From assembly GCA_964517315.1 (NCBI GenBank), contig CAZFCJ010000085.1:1-14975 (forward strand): a stretch of DNA of 14,975 nt, read 5' to 3'. Positions 12,694-14,975 of the stretch are shown in pieces. Position 1 is the first letter of the stretch, and every line of letters begins with the position of its first letter. The position numbers and the translations under genes were made by a program. Below the pieces are notes generated by a model, which worked only from the letters and a program-made list of their open reading frames with translations, did not search any database and was not told the DNA's origin. The stretch comes from DASWJQ01 sp964517315 (GTDB lineage Bacteria > Chloroflexota > Anaerolineae > Anaerolineales > E44-bin32).

Positions 12694-14787
12694 TTGATAC
12701 CTCTTGAGATCGAACTGCATAATTTTCTGGCCTACAAGGTACCCGAGCCGCTGCGGCTGGACGGTGTACATGTGGCCTGTTTGACCGGGCCGAACGGGGC
12801 GGGTAAGTCCTCGCTGCTCGACGCGATCACCTGGTCCCTGTGGGGTAAGGCGCGCAGCAACTCGGCGGACGAACTGATCCACCAAGGCGAATCCGAAATG
12901 GCCGTGTCGCTGACCTTCGCTCAGGGCGAACAGCGCTATCGGGTGCTGCGCAAGCGCAGCTCGGGCGGTCGGGGCTCCTCGCTGCTGGAGCTGCAGGTCT
13001 GGGATCAGGGCGACGAATGCTGGCGTTCGTTGTCGCAGGGCACCATCCGCGAGACCCAGGCGAAGATCGATGAGCTGCTGCGTCTGGATTACGAGACGTT
13101 CGTGAATTCGGCTTTCTTGGTCCAGGGGCAGGCCGACGAGTTCACGACCAAGACCCCGAGCCAACGCAAACAGGTTCTGGCCAGCATCCTTGGATTGTCG
13201 CGCTGGGAGGCGTACGAGGATCGCGCCAAGGAAAAGATCCGCAGCGTGAGAAGCCAGTTGGATCAGCTGGACGCCCGGCTGACGGAACTGGAGGCGGAGC
13301 TGGCCGAGCGGGAGGAATATGAAAGGGAGCTACAGCAGGCCCAGGGCGAAGCCGAAAAGCAAGCCGAGAAGCTGGGGGCGGCGGAGGAGAAATGGGCCGA
13401 TCTCGAACAAAGCCGCAGCGATCTGGTATCCCTGCAGCGTCAGATTGACGATTTGACGCGGCGCATCGTGGCGCGCCGGCGCGAGATTGAGGAGGCGGAG
13501 GAGGAGCTGGAGGTGCTTCGTGCGCGGGCGGATGAGAAGGCGATCGCTGCTGCGCTGGGAAAGGTGCGCCAGGAACTTCGATCTTACGAACCCGTCGAGA
13601 TCGAACGCAAACAAGCGCTGGAGCAGCGAAGCCAGCTGGCCGAGGAGGCGGCCAGCTTGAGAGGCGCGAACCAGGCGCTGGTCCCGGAGGCCGAGCCGCT
13701 GAAGGCGCGCGCCGCAACCCTCGAATCAGCGAGCGAGCCGGTCTGTCCCGCGTGCGGCCAACCGCTCACCGAAGAGCACCGTGCCGAACTGCTCGAGGAT
13801 CTTCGCGAGGAGCTCAAGTCGAGGCGGGAGTTGTACCGCAGGAACAGGGAACGGGTTCAGCAGATCGAGGCCCGGCTCTCGAAGGTTGACGCGAACATCG
13901 AGGCTTTGGACGGCCAGTTGAATCGCCGGCCGGCGCTGGAAAAGCGGGCCGGCGAGCTGGAGGCCGCACTGGAGCACGCCGGTGAAGCCGCCCAACGCGC
14001 GCGGGCGCTGGCGGAAAGGATCGACCGCTGGCGCACGGAGCTAGCGGACGAGGAGAAGAAGCGGGCGGCGCTCGAGGAGAAAGCGGAGGAGACCGAACGT
14101 GAGCTCCAGGCCGCATCACTGACCCAGGCCGATATGGATCGATTGCGACGTGAAAAGCGGATGGCCGACGAGCGGGTCGGCGGTGCGCGGCAGCGTCTTG
14201 GGGCGTTGGAGAATGTGGAGCGACAGCTGGACGACCGCCGGCGGGAGCGGGGCGTGCTGGTCGAGGATGTGTCACTGCTGGAGGAGCTGCGCGAGGCCTT
14301 CAGCAAACGAGGTGTGCCGGCGATGATTATTGAAACCGTTGTTCCGGAGCTGGAACGGGCGGCGAACGAGCTGCTGACGCGCATGACGGAGGGCCGTCTG
14401 CATGTGCGCATTGAGACGCAGCGCGAGATCAAGTCGGGTGAGGTGCGCGAGGCGCTCGATATTGTGATCGCCGATGAGCTGGGAAGTCGGCCTTACGAGT
14501 TGTACTCCGGCGGCGAAACGTTTCGCATCAACTTCGCCATCCGCATCGCGTTATCCAGACTCCTGGCCAACCGGGCCGGGGCCCAGCTTCGCAGTCTGTT
14601 CATCGATGAGGGTTTCGGAACGCAGGATGCGAAAGGGCGGGATGAACTCGTCGAGGCGATCAACAGCGTCCAGGACGACTTTGATCGAATCCTGGTCATC
14701 ACCCACATCGAGGAGTTGAAGGATGCGTTTCCAACGCGCATTGAGGTGCGCAAGACGCCCGACGGTTCTCAGTTCAGTTTGAACTGA
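12694..14787 (+). CDS. sbcC: DNA repair ATPase SbcC (Rad50-type), short coiled-coil form
   Basis: ATPase partner of SbcD. 697 aa, clearly shorter than E. coli SbcC (about 1050) or typical Rad50 (about 880 or more). The N-terminal half-ATPase has Walker A GPNGAGKS at 32-39 and the Q-loop region FLVQGQADEF at 141-150. Coiled coil runs from ~178 to ~345, the zinc hook CPACGQPLTEEHR is at 351-363, and the return coil goes to ~530. The C-terminal half has the ABC signature YSGGETFRINFAIRIALS at 604-621, Walker B with D-loop LFIDEGFGTQD at 635-645 and the H-loop VITHIEEL at 668-675. All ATPase motifs are intact, so the short length comes from coils of about 170 residues per arm. The start codon is TTG: there is no in-frame ATG or GTG nearby, and MIPLEIELHNFLAY fits the family start. 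It follows sbcD by 11 nt. Confidence 0.95.
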   Translation: MIPLEIELHNFLAYKVPEPLRLDGVHVACLTGPNGAGKSSLLDAITWSLWGKARSNSADELIHQGESEMAVSLTFAQGEQRYRVLRKRSSGGRGSSLLELQVWDQGDECWRSLSQGTIRETQAKIDELLRLDYETFVNSAFLVQGQADEFTTKTPSQRKQVLASILGLSRWEAYEDRAKEKIRSVRSQLDQLDARLTELEAELAEREEYERELQQAQGEAEKQAEKLGAAEEKWADLEQSRSDLVSLQRQIDDLTRRIVARRREIEEAEEELEVLRARADEKAIAAALGKVRQELRSYEPVEIERKQALEQRSQLAEEAASLRGANQALVPEAEPLKARAATLESASEPVCPACGQPLTEEHRAELLEDLREELKSRRELYRRNRERVQQIEARLSKVDANIEALDGQLNRRPALEKRAGELEAALEHAGEAAQRARALAERIDRWRTELADEEKKRAALEEKAEETERELQAASLTQADMDRLRREKRMADERVGGARQRLGALENVERQLDDRRRERGVLVEDVSLLEELREAFSKRGVPAMIIETVVPELERAANELLTRMTEGRLHVRIETQREIKSGEVREALDIVIADELGSRPYELYSGGETFRINFAIRIALSRLLANRAGAQLRSLFIDEGFGTQDAKGRDELVEAINSVQDDFDRILVITHIEELKDAFPTRIEVRKTPDGSQFSLN

Positions 14788-14817
14788 CGCGCTCGGCGGG
14801 CCGCTGCCCGGCGCGGC

Positions 14818-14975
14818 CTAATTCGGCTCTACGAAGCCGTCGGAGGGAAGCCACACGGAGACACGCGTGCCCTCGCCCGGCTTGCTGTCAACCTGGAGCC
14901 GGCCGCCGTGGAGCTCGGCGATTTCCTTGCAAATCGACAGCCCCAAGCCGGTGCCTGGCGCGCCGGTGGACTGGC
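14818..14975 (-). CDS. Sensor histidine kinase, C-terminal end (5' partial)
   Basis: About 52 codons of the end of a two-component sensor kinase, entering from the right edge. The visible part is the end of the HATPase_c ATP-binding domain: the G2 box GTGLGLSICKEIAELHGG, then LQVDSKPGEGTRVSVWLP, ending FVEPN and TAG. The phosphoacceptor histidine, sensor and partner regulator are outside the window, so the signal is unknown. It is convergent with sbcC, 30 bp apart; a GGGC/GCCC-containing hairpin may form in that short gap but no T-run is seen. Confidence 0.9.
   Translation of the reverse strand, partial: QSTGAPGTGLGLSICKEIAELHGGRLQVDSKPGEGTRVSVWLPSDGFVEPN

Noticed and set aside
1..14975. CRISPR arrays, insertion sequences, phage or toxin-antitoxin genes
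   Set aside because: No regularly spaced direct repeats, transposase or integrase motifs, or small paired toxin-antitoxin frames were seen on either strand.

Overview
This GC-rich bacterial window looks like a metagenome or draft assembly from a member of the Chloroflexota. That placement is an inference from gene style: a lipoprotein copper nitrite reductase with an added cupredoxin domain, a DUF1858 protein, a cysteine-free Crp/Fnr regulator and a short SbcC. It is not proven. No rRNA, tRNA, CRISPR array, transposase or phage gene was seen. A 100-N scaffold gap lies at 2001-2100 with the same 55 bp on each side, which points to one contiguous locus duplicated at a join.

Layout. (1) 1-3066, + strand: a peptide ABC importer made of the end of a DppA-like binding protein (apparently missing about 80 internal residues near its C-terminus), a terminator, then the permeases DppB and DppC. 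No ATPase genes are visible. (2) 3067-3395: a repeat-rich non-coding stretch with two ~64-bp imperfect palindromic elements and three copies of a CTGAGC..GTCGAAG-type motif. (3) 3396-4217, - strand: an MscS-type channel. (4) 4392-5471, + strand: a GT2 glycosyltransferase with a C-terminal Rossmann-like domain. (5) 5472-5799: non-coding, with a perfect 17-bp hairpin of the same repeat family.

(6) 5800-10158, - strand, the most interesting region: a nitrite/NO-related cluster. In transcription order it runs: NnrU/ICMT-like membrane protein, overlapping Crp/Fnr regulator, then a palindromic TTGCG-N4-CGCAA operator, then DUF1858 protein, nirK, a cupin broken by an in-frame TAA, a small membrane protein and a DUF488 protein. 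The operator centre is 41.5 bp upstream of the DUF1858 start codon and a TATAAC box sits at -12 to -7 relative to that codon. This predicts a class II activated, leaderless transcript. The regulator, its likely site and its likely target operon therefore sit together. The downstream genes are tightly packed (4-nt gap, 6-nt gap, 4-nt overlap).

(7) 10385-14787, + strand: LOG-family phosphoribohydrolase, DinB-family protein, SbcD and SbcC, with close or overlapping junctions. The last two form the Mre11/Rad50-type nuclease complex. (8) 14818-14975, - strand: the C-terminal end of a sensor histidine kinase, convergent with sbcC.

Three genes look damaged or shortened (the binding protein, the cupin and the small membrane protein). 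Together with the scaffold join this makes assembly or base errors a live explanation that must be separated from true gene decay.
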